From Hyphomicrobiales bacterium (lineage in GTDB: Bacteria; Pseudomonadota; Alphaproteobacteria; Rhizobiales; Rhizobiaceae), in the NCBI GenBank assembly GCA_900466875.1, contig UBNQ01000038.1, forward strand, positions 1 through 64,000: DNA of 64,000 nt. The letters run 5' to 3'. The notes beneath the pieces were generated by a model. That model made no database searches. It was not told the origin of the DNA and was given only the letters and a program-made list of their open reading frames with translations. Shown here in pieces: positions 18,003-26,706 of the stretch (within the stretch, counting starts at the first letter, position 1; each line of letters begins with the position of its first letter). Position numbers and translations under genes: made by a program.

Positions 18003-18518
18003 TCAGCCGTGGGGTGTCGTGGCTGAGGCATGCTCATGTTTGGCTGAAAAGATGACCTGCAGGTTGGGAAGGATGATGAACTCACTTCCCCGCTTGACCA
18101 GGCAGTTGATGAAATCCGGGCGCCAGCGCATGCCCACGCTCGGCGGCGGTTCGCTGGCGGATTGCAGAAGCGTGGTGACTTCATTCACCTTGTCAGTGCG
18201 GATGCCGGCAAGCACCGGCTCTCCGTCGATTTCGATCTCGATGACGATGATCCGGCTGTCGATCGTCGGCTTCGTCGCCTCCATGCCGAAGGCGAGCCTG
18301 ATATCGGCAAGCGGAATGACCTTGCCGCGGAAGTTGATGACGGCGCCGACAAAGGCCTTGGCGCCCGGAACGCTGGTTTCCGGCAACAGATCCAGGATCT
18401 CCTGAACGATGAAGGCTTCCAGCGCAAAGGTTTCGCCGGCGATCTCGAAGGTCAGGACCTCCAGTTCGTCGCGTCCGTTCCATAGGTCTTCCGAGAGTTT
18501 TGCTATTGCCTGGTTCAT
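18003..18518 (-). CDS. cheW: CheW-type coupling protein (behind cheA)
   Basis: The 171-residue product is a second CheW domain protein: LEVLTFEIAGETFALEAFIVQEIL, GAVINFRGKVIPLADIRLAFGM and a closing FIILPNLQVIFSAKHE. Its ATG overlaps the cheA stop as ATGA. It is only distantly similar to the other CheW in this operon, so the two are not a recent duplication and may serve different receptor groups. Confidence 0.93.
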   Translation of the reverse strand: MNQAIAKLSEDLWNGRDELEVLTFEIAGETFALEAFIVQEILDLLPETSVPGAKAFVGAVINFRGKVIPLADIRLAFGMEATKPTIDSRIIVIEIEIDGEPVLAGIRTDKVNEVTTLLQSASEPPPSVGMRWRPDFINCLVKRGSEFIILPNLQVIFSAKHEHASATTPHG

Positions 18519-20500
18519 CCGGCTGCGCGCAGATGCGCCTCCTGCTGCTGGCCCTCGGCGACGAGGTGGCCGACATCGAGAATAAGCGCGACATCGCCGT
18601 CGCCTAAAATGGTGGCGCCCGAGAAGGTCGCCACGTCATGGTGAAGCTTCGACATGCCCTTGATCACCGTCTGGTGGTCGCCGATGATCTGGTCGACGAC
18701 CAGGCCGACACGCTCTGAACCGGTCGAGATGACGACGACCTTCTGGAATTGATCGGGCTTGGTGCCGGTGCGGAAGAGATCCCGAAGGCGAAGGAAGGGC
18801 ACGAGGCTGTCGCGCAGCGAGATGAAGCTGCGGCCGCGCGAACGCATGTCTTCCTCCACCGAAAGCTCGAGGCATTCCTCGACCGCCGAAAGAGGAATGA
18901 CATAGCGGCCGTTGCCGACCCGCACGAGCAGGCCGTCGATAATGGCGAGTGTCAGCGGAATGGCGAGCGAGATTTCAGACCCTTCGCCCGGGCGGCTGAC
19001 GACGTTGATCGTGCCGCGCAGAGCGTCGATGGTTCGTTTCACCACGTCCATGCCGACGCCGCGGCCGGACAGGTTGGTGACTTCGCTTGCGGTGGAAAAG
19101 CCCGGCTGGAAGATCAGCTGGTAGAGTTCCTGGTCGCTGAGGCTGGCGTTCGCCGTGATGAGGCCGGAGGATTCGGCCTTGGCGCGGACGCGATCCTTGT
19201 TGATGCCGCGGCCGTCGTCCTTGATCGTGATGATCACTTCACCGGCCTGCTGGCGGGCCGAAAGATGGATATGGCCGGCTTCCGTCTTGCCGCTGGCAAG
19301 ACGTTCGTCCGCGGTTTCCAGCCCGTGATCACAGGAATTGCGCACCAGATGGACGAGCGGATCGGCAAGGCGTTCGATGACGCTTTTGTCGACTTCCGTC
19401 GTTTCGCCCTCGGTGATGAGCTCGATCCGCTTGCCGGTTTCATTTGCCAGATCGTGCACCAGGCGGCGGAAGCGGCTGAACAGATGCGTCACCGGCACCA
19501 TGCGCAGCACCATCATCGTATCGCGCAGCTCGCCGGAAAGGCGTTCCACGTCTTCGGACACGGCGCGCAGCGTGAGATCGCCGCTACCGCCAGCCAGCTG
19601 GGAGAGCCGCGACTGGGCAATGACGAGTTCGCCGACCCGGTCCATCAGTTCGTCGAGCTTTTCGGCAGGAACGCGGACGTTTTCATTTGCCTTGGCGGCT
19701 TTGGCATCGCCCGGGGCCGGTGCGGCGAGTGCCGCCGCGGGTGCTGGCGTTTCGGCTGCGACGGGCGCTGCCGCAGGGCGTGTCGGTGCCGCCATGGCGG
19801 CTTCCGGCGCGGCGACGGCGATTTCCTCCACCGCAAGGTCCATATCGTCCATGACGAAGATGAACACGTCGTCGATTGCCGATCGCGGCTGATCGGTCAG
19901 CAGTTCGACATCCCAGGTGATGTGGAGATCGGTCGCGACGAGCGCGTCGAGCGCGGGAATGCCTGAACGGTCGGCAACGACCCGGCAGGTGCCGAGATCG
20001 CGCAACTCGTCGAGCAGTGGCAGCGGGTTCGTGCCATTCGCCATGCAATTGCGGGGCAGGCTGAAGCAGATTTTGAAAAGCGTCTGGGCCGGAGTTTTGG
20101 CCGCAGGCGCAGCGGCTGGATCGCCGCTGCCGTCGACCGCGTGACGCAGATTGAGGAGCAGGACCTCGCTCATCGCTTCATGGTCGCCGGAAGGCGTCTC
20201 CACCAGCGCGCGCATATGGTCCTTGGCTTCGAGGACCGCGGTGACGAGTGCGTGGGTCGCAGGAACCTCGCCCTTGCGCACCCGGTCGAAGGCCGTTTCG
20301 CAATGGTGGGTGAAGGCTGCAAGCGCCTCGAAGCCGAACATGGCGCCGGAGCCCTTGAGCGTATGGAGGCCGCGGAAAACCGCGTCGACCTGATCCTTGT
20401 CGCCGAGATTCACATTGAGATCGAGAAGCCCCGCTTCGATCTGTTCCAGAAGTTCGGCCGCTTCTGTCCTGAAAACCGCGATAGGATCAGGGAAACTCAT
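18515..20500 (-). CDS. cheA: chemotaxis histidine kinase CheA
   Basis: CheA autophosphorylates in response to receptors and passes phosphate to CheY and CheB. The 661-residue product starts MSFPDPIAVF. It has the HPt domain with His46 (LHTLKGSGAMFGFE), a P2-like segment (NGTNPLPLLDELRDLGTCRV), an Ala/Pro-rich linker, the dimerisation and ATPase domains (LVRNSCDHGLE, DDGRGINKDRV, SGRGVGMDVVK) and a CheW-like regulatory domain. The ATG at 20500 overlaps the cheY stop; a longer open frame running through cheY and the STAS gene is an artefact of reading frame. Confidence 0.95.
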   Translation of the reverse strand: MSFPDPIAVFRTEAAELLEQIEAGLLDLNVNLGDKDQVDAVFRGLHTLKGSGAMFGFEALAAFTHHCETAFDRVRKGEVPATHALVTAVLEAKDHMRALVETPSGDHEAMSEVLLLNLRHAVDGSGDPAAAPAAKTPAQTLFKICFSLPRNCMANGTNPLPLLDELRDLGTCRVVADRSGIPALDALVATDLHITWDVELLTDQPRSAIDDVFIFVMDDMDLAVEEIAVAAPEAAMAAPTRPAAAPVAAETPAPAAALAAPAPGDAKAAKANENVRVPAEKLDELMDRVGELVIAQSRLSQLAGGSGDLTLRAVSEDVERLSGELRDTMMVLRMVPVTHLFSRFRRLVHDLANETGKRIELITEGETTEVDKSVIERLADPLVHLVRNSCDHGLETADERLASGKTEAGHIHLSARQQAGEVIITIKDDGRGINKDRVRAKAESSGLITANASLSDQELYQLIFQPGFSTASEVTNLSGRGVGMDVVKRTIDALRGTINVVSRPGEGSEISLAIPLTLAIIDGLLVRVGNGRYVIPLSAVEECLELSVEEDMRSRGRSFISLRDSLVPFLRLRDLFRTGTKPDQFQKVVVISTGSERVGLVVDQIIGDHQTVIKGMSKLHHDVATFSGATILGDGDVALILDVGHLVAEGQQQEAHLRAAG

Positions 20501-20865
20501 TTGCCGAGGACCTTCCTGGCAATCTTGACCAGGCTTTCCGGATCGAAGGGCTTGGTCAGCCAGCCGGTAGCGCCGGCAGCCTTGGCCTGCTGCTTGATTT
20601 CGCCGTCGGATTCGGTGGTGAGGAAGATGACCGGAACACCCGTATGCGCGGGCAGCTTGCGCAGCTCGCGGATCATCGTCAGGCCGTCCATGTTGGGCAT
20701 GTTGAGGTCGGTGATGACCAGGTCGAACTGGCCGGCATTGAGCTTGGCGATGCCATCGACACCGTCGACTGCTTCGGTGACCTGGTAGCCGGCATTGGTC
20801 AGCGCGACCCGCGTCGTCAGGCGAATGCTCGCCGAATCGTCGACGGTCAGGATATTGGCACTCAT
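20497..20865 (-). CDS. cheY: chemotaxis response regulator CheY
   Basis: The 122-residue single-receiver protein has the acidic pair in TVDDSASIR, phospho-acceptor Asp53 (VITDLNMPNMDG), the switch Thr in FLTTES and Lys in LTKPFDPE. Phosphorylated CheY would bind the flagellar motor or act as a phosphate sink. Its start overlaps the STAS gene stop and its stop overlaps cheA, so the three are translationally coupled. Confidence 0.95.
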   Translation of the reverse strand: MSANILTVDDSASIRLTTRVALTNAGYQVTEAVDGVDGIAKLNAGQFDLVITDLNMPNMDGLTMIRELRKLPAHTGVPVIFLTTESDGEIKQQAKAAGATGWLTKPFDPESLVKIARKVLGK

Positions 20866-21191
20866 TGAATTTTTCCTTGGTGAAGCCAGAATTTCGCGTC
20901 GTCGTCCGACATGCCTTCCAGGAAGCCGCTTCTGCGAAGCGTTTCGAGAAGCGCACCGCTTGCCGGCTGTGCAAGCGCGATGTGCTTGCCGGCCGTTCCC
21001 GCATAAATGCGGGCGGACTCGACCATCTGGATGAAGCTGATGTCGACCTGCACATCATCCGCCAGCTCGATCGTGGCGGCCTCGTGTGCGTCAATGAATT
21101 TCAGCATGTCTTCGCGCACGGGCATAATAGCCCGGACCGTCAGATTTTCGGGCAAGCGGAGGCATGCTTCGTTTAGGCCTGCAATATTCAT
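20862..21191 (-). CDS. STAS-domain protein, first gene of the che operon
   Basis: The 109-residue product has a STAS-type (anti-sigma antagonist-like) layout: short strands around AATIELADDVQVDISFIQMVESARIY, then GKHIALAQPASGALLETLRRSGFLE. Small STAS proteins often lead rhizobial and other alphaproteobacterial che operons. The usual phosphorylatable Ser at the loop is not clear here; SFIQMVESA occupies that place. The ATG at 21191 has GGAGCAGGT before it, while the longer open frame would run into the promoter. Function in the pathway is unknown. Confidence 0.75.
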   Translation of the reverse strand: MNIAGLNEACLRLPENLTVRAIMPVREDMLKFIDAHEAATIELADDVQVDISFIQMVESARIYAGTAGKHIALAQPASGALLETLRRSGFLEGMSDDDAKFWLHQGKIQ

Positions 21192-21514
21192 ACCTGCTCC
21201 AAAAGCCTTAGAATATGCTGAAATAGCCTGCCAAATTTGGGCCATCATGCTTAACCGGAAGTTAATTGGCGCCAGTGAGTTTTCATGTGCATTAGTCGTA
21301 TTTGGCGTTTAGCTCATGTTCATATCTCCCGAAAATTAACCACGAGCGGTGAAACCAACAGGCTGTTTTGTCCCGGTTAACCGTCGCCGACGCAGAGTGT
21401 CGTCATGTGAGGACGACCCGTGCCAGGCTTTGCCGCCCGGCGGAGAGTTGTCCCAGAATGAACAGGGCAAATCGGTGTCGGTAAGGGTGAAAAACCTCCG
21501 GCAGAGCATGAAGG
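21192..21514. promoter_or_regulatory. divergent promoter region of the che cluster
   Basis: These 323 bases hold no gene. The left half (21200-21390) is AT-richer than its surroundings and carries a CtrA-type box (listed separately) and two isolated TTAACC half-sites near 21335 and 21379. The right half is the leader of the 579-residue protein gene, which has a weak AAGG directly before its GTG start. Confidence 0.5.
21251..21265. promoter_or_regulatory. candidate CtrA box
   Basis: TTAA-CCGGAAG-TTAA fits the TTAA-N7-TTAA core of the CtrA recognition site on both strands. It is about 60 bases upstream of the STAS-cheY-cheA operon start. CtrA commonly controls motility and chemotaxis genes in alphaproteobacteria; binding here is inferred. 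Confidence 0.5.
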
Positions 21515-23254
21515 GTGGCCGAAGTGGCAGTTGCGGCAGTTTTGGTGAATGGGGCGGAGCTTTTTGAAGGATCGGCCCCGGTTTCCGGTCTTGTGGACCG
21601 GATGGAAACGGCCAGATCCCGCATCGAAGAGCGCTTCCTCGACGGCGGCGCGGCCCTTCTTTCGGTTCTCGACGTCCTCAATAAGCTGACCGGCTCGCTC
21701 GACCAGATCACCGGCTCGCTTGACGAGGAAACCGCAGCCAGGACCATGGCCGAATTGCAGCAGACGGTCGGTCGTCTATCCCAACTCAGCGCCATCGAAA
21801 CCGCGCGTCAGGCCGGTTTCGTCGATATCTCGGGGGCGGAGCGCAATCTTCGACCACATGTCGCGGACATGCAGGAAACCATGCGGTATCTGCGCACATT
21901 TGCGGTAACGGCAAAGATAACCGGAGCAGGCATTGCCGATTTTGCCGGATTTGCCGAAGAAATCCTCGAACGCATCCAGACCGGTACGCGGCAGGTGAAC
22001 GAGTTCGGCGACAAGCTGAAGTCTCTCGGATCCGGCCTTGGCTCGGTCATGGAACGCGGCATGGCAACGATCGAGCGCTATGAAGCGACCATTCCGGGCA
22101 TCGTTACAGGGCTTTCGACCGGCGGCGCCGAAATCAGCGCGCAGCAGAAGACGCTTGTCGAGCGGGCGGCGCGGGTTCGCAAGATCGCCGCAGGCATTCA
22201 GGGCAAGCTCGCGTCCGTTCTCTCCGCCATGCAGATCGGCGACATTACCCGCCAGCGCATCGAGCATTGCCAAAGCACGCTGACCCTTCTTCAAACCTAT
22301 TTGGAAACAGAGGCCGGGATGCTGAAGGCGGACGACCGGGCAAACCTGTCGTCGATCATCACCAACCTCGTTGCCCTGCAGCTCAGCCAGTCGATCGACG
22401 ATTTCGACCGTGACACGGCCAAGATTGTCGCGACCGTCGCAAGCTTCCGTTCCGACCTTGCGGAAATCGACGGCCTGCGCCGGACGATGACCGAAGGCGG
22501 TGGCGACAACGCGATGCGCCGCCTCGAAGGCAATGTCGGCGTGGCGCGCGAGGCGGTCAGGGAGATCGAGGCGGTGTCGCAGGAGGCCGGTGCACTCACC
22601 CGCTCGACCGGGACAACGGTTCGCGAACTCATCAACGGCGTCGGACTGCTGCAGCTGGTGCGTACCGACATCCACTACATGGCACTCAACACCAATCTTC
22701 GCTGCGGCAAGATCGGAGAACAGGGCAAGGCACTCAACGTCGTCACCGCGGAACTGCGCAATTTTGCAGCCCGACTGGATGGAACCGCGGAAAACGTCCT
22801 GGTCGAACTGCAGACGCTGGAAACCGCTTCCGACAAGCTGAATATCGGCCATGAAGACGACAGCCAGGAGCTGCTGGACGATCGTCTGGCGAGGGCGATG
22901 CAGAGCATCCGCGATGTCGGCGACCGGATGGACTGCGAAATCGATGCGCTGAGCGAGCAGAGCGGGGTCGCCATCGATCAGATGGAGAATGCTCTGTCGC
23001 GCCTCGATTTCAAGGCGGAACTCGGCGAAGTCCTGCGCGACTGCGCCGACGAGATAGCGATGGTCGAGGCGCCGGAACCGTCTGCCGGTCTGGAGCCGGC
23101 TCTGGCCGATCTCGGCACCCGGATTGGAAAGCTTTACACCATGGTCTCGGAACGTGAGCTGCATGCAGCGGTTCTCGGGACCACGGCTCCGGTCGAAACA
23201 GCTGCCATTGCCACGGTCATGAGCGATGACGACATTGACGATGCGCTGTTCTGA
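21515..23254 (+). CDS. soluble helical chemotaxis-associated protein with receptor-like and CheZ-like motifs
   Basis: I do not know a name for this 579-residue protein. It has no membrane segment and is predicted almost wholly helical. A degenerate receptor tip is visible at residues 390-416 (ALNTNLRCGKIGEQGKALNVV), aligned with the tip of the neighbouring receptors. At 239-250, MQIGDITRQRIE resembles the active-site helix of CheZ with its Asp-x-x-x-Gln (here Asp243, Gln247). The extreme C-terminus DDDIDDALF resembles the CheY-binding tail of CheZ. It is divergent from the che operon across a shared promoter. A CheY-phosphate phosphatase or cytoplasmic receptor are the two best guesses. A GTG at 21524 could be the start instead. 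Confidence 0.75.
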   Translation: MAEVAVAAVLVNGAELFEGSAPVSGLVDRMETARSRIEERFLDGGAALLSVLDVLNKLTGSLDQITGSLDEETAARTMAELQQTVGRLSQLSAIETARQAGFVDISGAERNLRPHVADMQETMRYLRTFAVTAKITGAGIADFAGFAEEILERIQTGTRQVNEFGDKLKSLGSGLGSVMERGMATIERYEATIPGIVTGLSTGGAEISAQQKTLVERAARVRKIAAGIQGKLASVLSAMQIGDITRQRIEHCQSTLTLLQTYLETEAGMLKADDRANLSSIITNLVALQLSQSIDDFDRDTAKIVATVASFRSDLAEIDGLRRTMTEGGGDNAMRRLEGNVGVAREAVREIEAVSQEAGALTRSTGTTVRELINGVGLLQLVRTDIHYMALNTNLRCGKIGEQGKALNVVTAELRNFAARLDGTAENVLVELQTLETASDKLNIGHEDDSQELLDDRLARAMQSIRDVGDRMDCEIDALSEQSGVAIDQMENALSRLDFKAELGEVLRDCADEIAMVEAPEPSAGLEPALADLGTRIGKLYTMVSERELHAAVLGTTAPVETAAIATVMSDDDIDDALF

Positions 23255-23441
23255 TCAGGCATAACGCCGTCATCTCGTAAGCTGGAAGCCTGCGTCCTGC
23301 GATGGCGGGACGCGATTTGTCGGCATCTGCGCCTTGACCTTTGGCCGGCTCTGGGTCATTTGACGCCTCTTGATTGAAAAGGCGCCCAAGGGTTTCACCC
23401 TGGCGGGACGAACCCCGGCGGCGTTAGCAAAGAGATTAAAC

Positions 23442-23849
23442 ATGGCAAAGGCTACATCTTCGGCGCCGTCCCAGCGCATGCTTCGCGTTGGCGAACAGGT
23501 TCGCGCCGCCATCACCCAGATCCTGCAGCGCGGTGAAGTGCGCGACGACCTGATCGAAAAGACAGTCATCTCCGTATCGGAAGTGCGCATGTCGCCCGAT
23601 CTGAAGATCGCAACCGCATATGTGACGCCGCTCGGCCTGCCCAATCATGAGGCGGTCATCGAGGCGCTTAACCGGCATGCGAAATATATCCGCGGCCGGC
23701 TCGGTGGTCCGCTGAGGCAGATGAAATACATGCCGGAAGTCCGCTTCCGTGACGACACGAGCTTCGACAATTACAAGAAGATCGACGAACTGCTCCGTTC
23801 GCCGGAGGTCCAGAGGGATCTCGGCGAGGCGAAGAGCGACGACGAATAA
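23442..23849 (+). CDS. rbfA: 30S ribosome-binding factor RbfA
   Basis: RbfA helps mature the 16S rRNA 5' end and 30S subunit, notably in the cold. The 135-residue product shows [42 protein letters not shown]-like core ([19 protein letters not shown]) and [20 protein letters not shown]. The ATG at 23442 fits the family start. In most rhizobia infB lies directly upstream; here the chemotaxis-associated gene does. truB follows 22 bases later. Confidence 0.95.
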   Translation: MAKATSSAPSQRMLRVGEQVRAAITQILQRGEVRDDLIEKTVISVSEVRMSPDLKIATAYVTPLGLPNHEAVIEALNRHAKYIRGRLGGPLRQMKYMPEVRFRDDTSFDNYKKIDELLRSPEVQRDLGEAKSDDE

Positions 23850-23871
23850 CAAGCACAATCTGAAAGAACGC

Positions 23872-24801
23872 ATGTCCAAACCACGCAAACCCAAGGGCCG
23901 GGCGGTTTCCGGCTGGCTGATCCTCGACAAGCCGGTGGATTTCGGCTCGACCGAAGCCGTGTCCAAGATCAAGTGGCTGTTCAACGCCCAGAAGGCCGGC
24001 CATGCCGGCACGCTCGATCCGTTGGCCTCCGGCATGCTGCCGATTGCCCTGGGTGATGCGACGAAGACCGTGCCTTATGTCATGGACGGCCGTAAGATCT
24101 ACGAATTCACCGTAAGCTGGGGCGAAGAACGCTCGACCGACGATCTCGAGGGCGAAGTGACGGCGTCGTCCGATACGCGCCCGGCCGAGCAGGCGATCCG
24201 CGATCTCCTGCCGGGCTATACCGGCGTCATCCAGCAAATTCCGCCGCAGTTTTCCGCCATCAAGATCGCCGGCGAACGTGCCTATGATCTCGCCCGCGAA
24301 GGCGAAACGGTCGAGATCCCCTCGCGCGAAGTGGAAGTTTTTCGCCTGACGCTGCTTGGCGTGGGCGAAAACGAGGCGCATTTCGAGGTCGAATGTGGCA
24401 AGGGCACCTATGTGCGCTCGCTCGCCCGCGATTTCGGCCGCGATCTCGGCTGCTATGGCCACATTTCCAATCTGCGCCGCACCTTCGTGGCACCCTTCGG
24501 CGAAGACAAGATGGTCCCGCTTGCCGATCTCGTGGCGCTGGAAGAGATCGAGGACCGCGACGAACGTCTCGCAGCACTCGATGCCTACCTGATCGATACC
24601 GCCGAAGCGCTGTCGTCTCTTCCGCATCTGCCGATCACCGACGAGCAGGCGCATCGCATCAAGATGGGCAACCCGATCATCCTGCGCGGCAACTCGGCCC
24701 CGGTCGAAGAACCGGAAGCTTATGCGACCGTGCGCGGCCGGCTGGTCGCCATCGGCGAGATCGGACAGGGCGAATTCCGCCCGAAGCGCGTGTTCGGCTA
24801 A
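23872..24801 (+). CDS. truB: tRNA pseudouridine-55 synthase TruB
   Basis: TruB makes pseudouridine 55 in the T-loop of tRNAs. The 309-residue product shows [21 protein letters not shown], the catalytic Asp in [14 protein letters not shown], and [17 protein letters not shown], then [14 protein letters not shown]. The C-terminal part is the PUA-like extension typical of alphaproteobacterial forms. It starts soon after the rbfA stop and is probably in the same transcript. Confidence 0.95.
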   Translation: MSKPRKPKGRAVSGWLILDKPVDFGSTEAVSKIKWLFNAQKAGHAGTLDPLASGMLPIALGDATKTVPYVMDGRKIYEFTVSWGEERSTDDLEGEVTASSDTRPAEQAIRDLLPGYTGVIQQIPPQFSAIKIAGERAYDLAREGETVEIPSREVEVFRLTLLGVGENEAHFEVECGKGTYVRSLARDFGRDLGCYGHISNLRRTFVAPFGEDKMVPLADLVALEEIEDRDERLAALDAYLIDTAEALSSLPHLPITDEQAHRIKMGNPIILRGNSAPVEEPEAYATVRGRLVAIGEIGQGEFRPKRVFG

Positions 24802-24839
24802 TATCACTGCACGGTTCCGCGCTTGCCGCGGAGCCGCCT

Positions 24840-24953
24840 CTATCGCCGCCGCGTCTCGCCGATATCTGACATCTTGCCATCGCGCCACGGCGCGGTTTGC
24901 CAGGTTGCGACGCGCAGTGCGTCCAGCATGACCTTCAAAACATCCTTCCACAT
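24840..24953 (-). CDS. 37-residue small protein divergent from a LysR gene
   Basis: This short gene starts MWKDVLKVMLDALRVATWQ and ends SDIGETRRR. An excellent ribosome site, AAAGGAGAT, lies eight bases before the ATG, which is the main reason to accept it. The product is a short amphipathic, basic helix. The end SDIGETRRR and its position beside a LysR regulator recall the small DUF1127-type proteins controlled by VtlR-like regulators in Rhizobiales, but the family match is not clear. Probably regulated by the divergent LysR gene. Confidence 0.6.
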   Translation of the reverse strand: MWKDVLKVMLDALRVATWQTAPWRDGKMSDIGETRRR

Positions 24954-25043
24954 GACGGCATCTCCTTTGCCGCCATGTGAGCCCTATTGCCGAGGACGCT
25001 CAAACGAGTTTATCGTCGCCATTGGATGACTTGAGGTTATGCG

Positions 25044-25928
25044 ATGAAACGTGGCCGCCTGCCTTTGACAGCCCTGCGCAGTTTCGAGGTGGCGGGCCGC
25101 CTTAAAAGCTTTACCGGCGCGGCCGATGAGCTTTTCATTTCCCAGGCCGTCGTCAGCCGCCAGATCCGTGAACTGGAAACGACGCTGGGACGGCCGCTTT
25201 TCGAACGTGGGCATCGACGGGTGGAGCTGACACCGGCCGGCGAGGCGCTTTTGGCGACGCTCACGCCATCATTCGATGCGATCGGTGATCGTCTGGACGA
25301 GATCCGCACCGAAGGTCATGGCAACGTGATTGCCGTCAATGCCGAACCATCCTTTGCCACCTGCTGGCTCATACCGCATCTCGGCGGGTTTCAGGCAGAA
25401 AACCCGACGATCGATGTGAATGTGGAAGCGGATTCCCGGCTCAGCGAATTTCGTGGCCATGAGGCCCTGATCGCCATACGCCACAGTCTCTCGGAAACGT
25501 CCTGGCCGCGTGTGGAGAGCCGGCATCTCGCCAATTCCCGGCTGACGCCGGTCATGTCGCCTATGCTCGTCGAAAGCGAGGGAATGCCGTCGACGCCGGC
25601 CGATCTGTTGAACCACACTCTTCTGCATGAAGACCGGCGCGAGACCTGGCAGCAATGGTTTGCAAAGGCGGGGCTGCCCGACACGCCGTCGGCGCGTGGG
25701 CCTCTCTATACCGACGAGGGGCTGACATTGCAGGCTGCATTGCGGGGGCAGGGCGTCGCCCTTCTGGATGAGAATTTTGCCGAAGAAGATGTGAGGGCCG
25801 GCAGGCTGGTTCGCCCCTTCGGCATTTCGATCGACCATGGCGCCTATTGGATCGTGGCCCGCCGGTTTGATCGTCTGCCCGCCTCGGCGCTGCGCCTGGT
25901 GGATTGGCTCGGGCGCAGTCTTGCCTGA
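25044..25928 (+). CDS. LysR-family regulator, GcvA-like subgroup
   Basis: The 294-residue product has an N-terminal helix-turn-helix (PLTALRSFEVAGRLKSFTGA, then LFISQAVVSRQIRELE and LGRPLFERGHRRVELT) and a substrate-binding domain with GVALLDENFAEEDVRAGRLVRPFG near the end. The GcvA/VtlR subgroup commonly controls small genes and amino-acid or virulence-related functions. It is divergent from the 37-residue gene across about 90 bases, the normal arrangement for a LysR protein and its target. The effector is unknown. Confidence 0.88.
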   Translation: MKRGRLPLTALRSFEVAGRLKSFTGAADELFISQAVVSRQIRELETTLGRPLFERGHRRVELTPAGEALLATLTPSFDAIGDRLDEIRTEGHGNVIAVNAEPSFATCWLIPHLGGFQAENPTIDVNVEADSRLSEFRGHEALIAIRHSLSETSWPRVESRHLANSRLTPVMSPMLVESEGMPSTPADLLNHTLLHEDRRETWQQWFAKAGLPDTPSARGPLYTDEGLTLQAALRGQGVALLDENFAEEDVRAGRLVRPFGISIDHGAYWIVARRFDRLPASALRLVDWLGRSLA

Positions 25929-26141
25929 CATTCGCAACCGCCTGCAGCCCGGCCACAGCTGTTTGCATGTCAGCTTCGATCGAGGCGGATGGCGAGCCTC
26001 TTCCAATTGCAGGCTGAATGGTCTATAGGCAGCGCCAGCCAAAGGGCTGCCTTCGGGCAACACTTTGCATTCACGGCCAAGGCTGGACGACATCCCGGCC
26101 TTTGGCGACCCTATTTCCTCTCCACTATAAAGGATCAGACG

Positions 26142-26411
26142 ATGTCGATCACTGCAGAGCGCAAGGCCGAACTCATCAAGGAATACGCAACCGTTGAAGG
26201 CGATACCGGTTCTCCGGAAGTCCAGGTTGCCATCCTTACCGAGCGGATCAACAATCTGACGGAACACTTCAAGGGTCACAAGAAGGACAACCACTCCCGT
26301 CGTGGCCTTCTGACCATGGTTTCGAGCCGCCGTTCGCTTCTCGACTACCTGAAGAAGAAGGACGAAGCCCGTTACACCAAGCTGATCACCAGCCTGGGCG
26401 TGCGCCGCTAA
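26142..26411 (+). CDS. rpsO: 30S ribosomal protein S15
   Basis: S15 binds 16S rRNA early in small-subunit assembly. The 89-residue product has the full family sequence, including [33 protein letters not shown] and [14 protein letters not shown]. The ATG follows AAGGATCAGACG. As in many bacteria, pnp lies next downstream and the leader between them is structured. Confidence 0.97.
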   Translation: MSITAERKAELIKEYATVEGDTGSPEVQVAILTERINNLTEHFKGHKKDNHSRRGLLTMVSSRRSLLDYLKKKDEARYTKLITSLGVRR

Positions 26412-26420
26412 CAAGTTCTC

Positions 26421-26448
26421 GGCGGGTTCCTCCTCGGAAGAACCCGCC
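26421..26448 (+). terminator. hairpin after rpsO
   Basis: GGCGGGTTC and GAACCCGCC pair perfectly around a 10-base loop starting nine bases after the rpsO stop. Only a short TATTT follows, so it may attenuate or protect the rpsO message rather than stop all readthrough into pnp. Confidence 0.6.
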
Positions 26449-26556
26449 GGATCGCTATTTCGGCGCCTTTTGGGGTGCCAGACTGAGGCGGACCCGGATG
26501 GGCCGGTTTCGCCACCAAAACCAGACCTGTCATGGGGCAGGATTGCAGGATGCTTT

Positions 26557-26584
26557 TGACCGGAGCCGAAAACGGCTTCGGTCA
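26557..26584 (+). promoter_or_regulatory. long leader hairpin upstream of pnp
   Basis: TGACCGGAGCCG and CGGCTTCGGTCA form a 12-base-pair stem (one G-U pair) closed by an AAAA loop. No T-run follows, so it is not an intrinsic terminator. It lies about 120 bases before the pnp ATG. In enterobacteria a pnp leader stem is cut by RNase III and used for autoregulation; the same role is inferred here. Confidence 0.55.
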
Positions 26585-26706
26585 GTTCAAAAAGCCTCTC
26601 GTTGTCTTGCCCGTGATGTGTCGCAATGACTGCGGTGAAGTGTGTTGCCGCCCCTTAGCTGGAAAAGCCGGGGCGAGACGCCGTTTCCCGCGTTGAAGGA
26701 CAATAT

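Noticed and set aside
18515-21094. CheA with a 200-residue N-terminal extension
   Set aside because: The extension is the out-of-frame reading of cheY and the STAS gene. The true start overlaps the cheY stop as ATGA.
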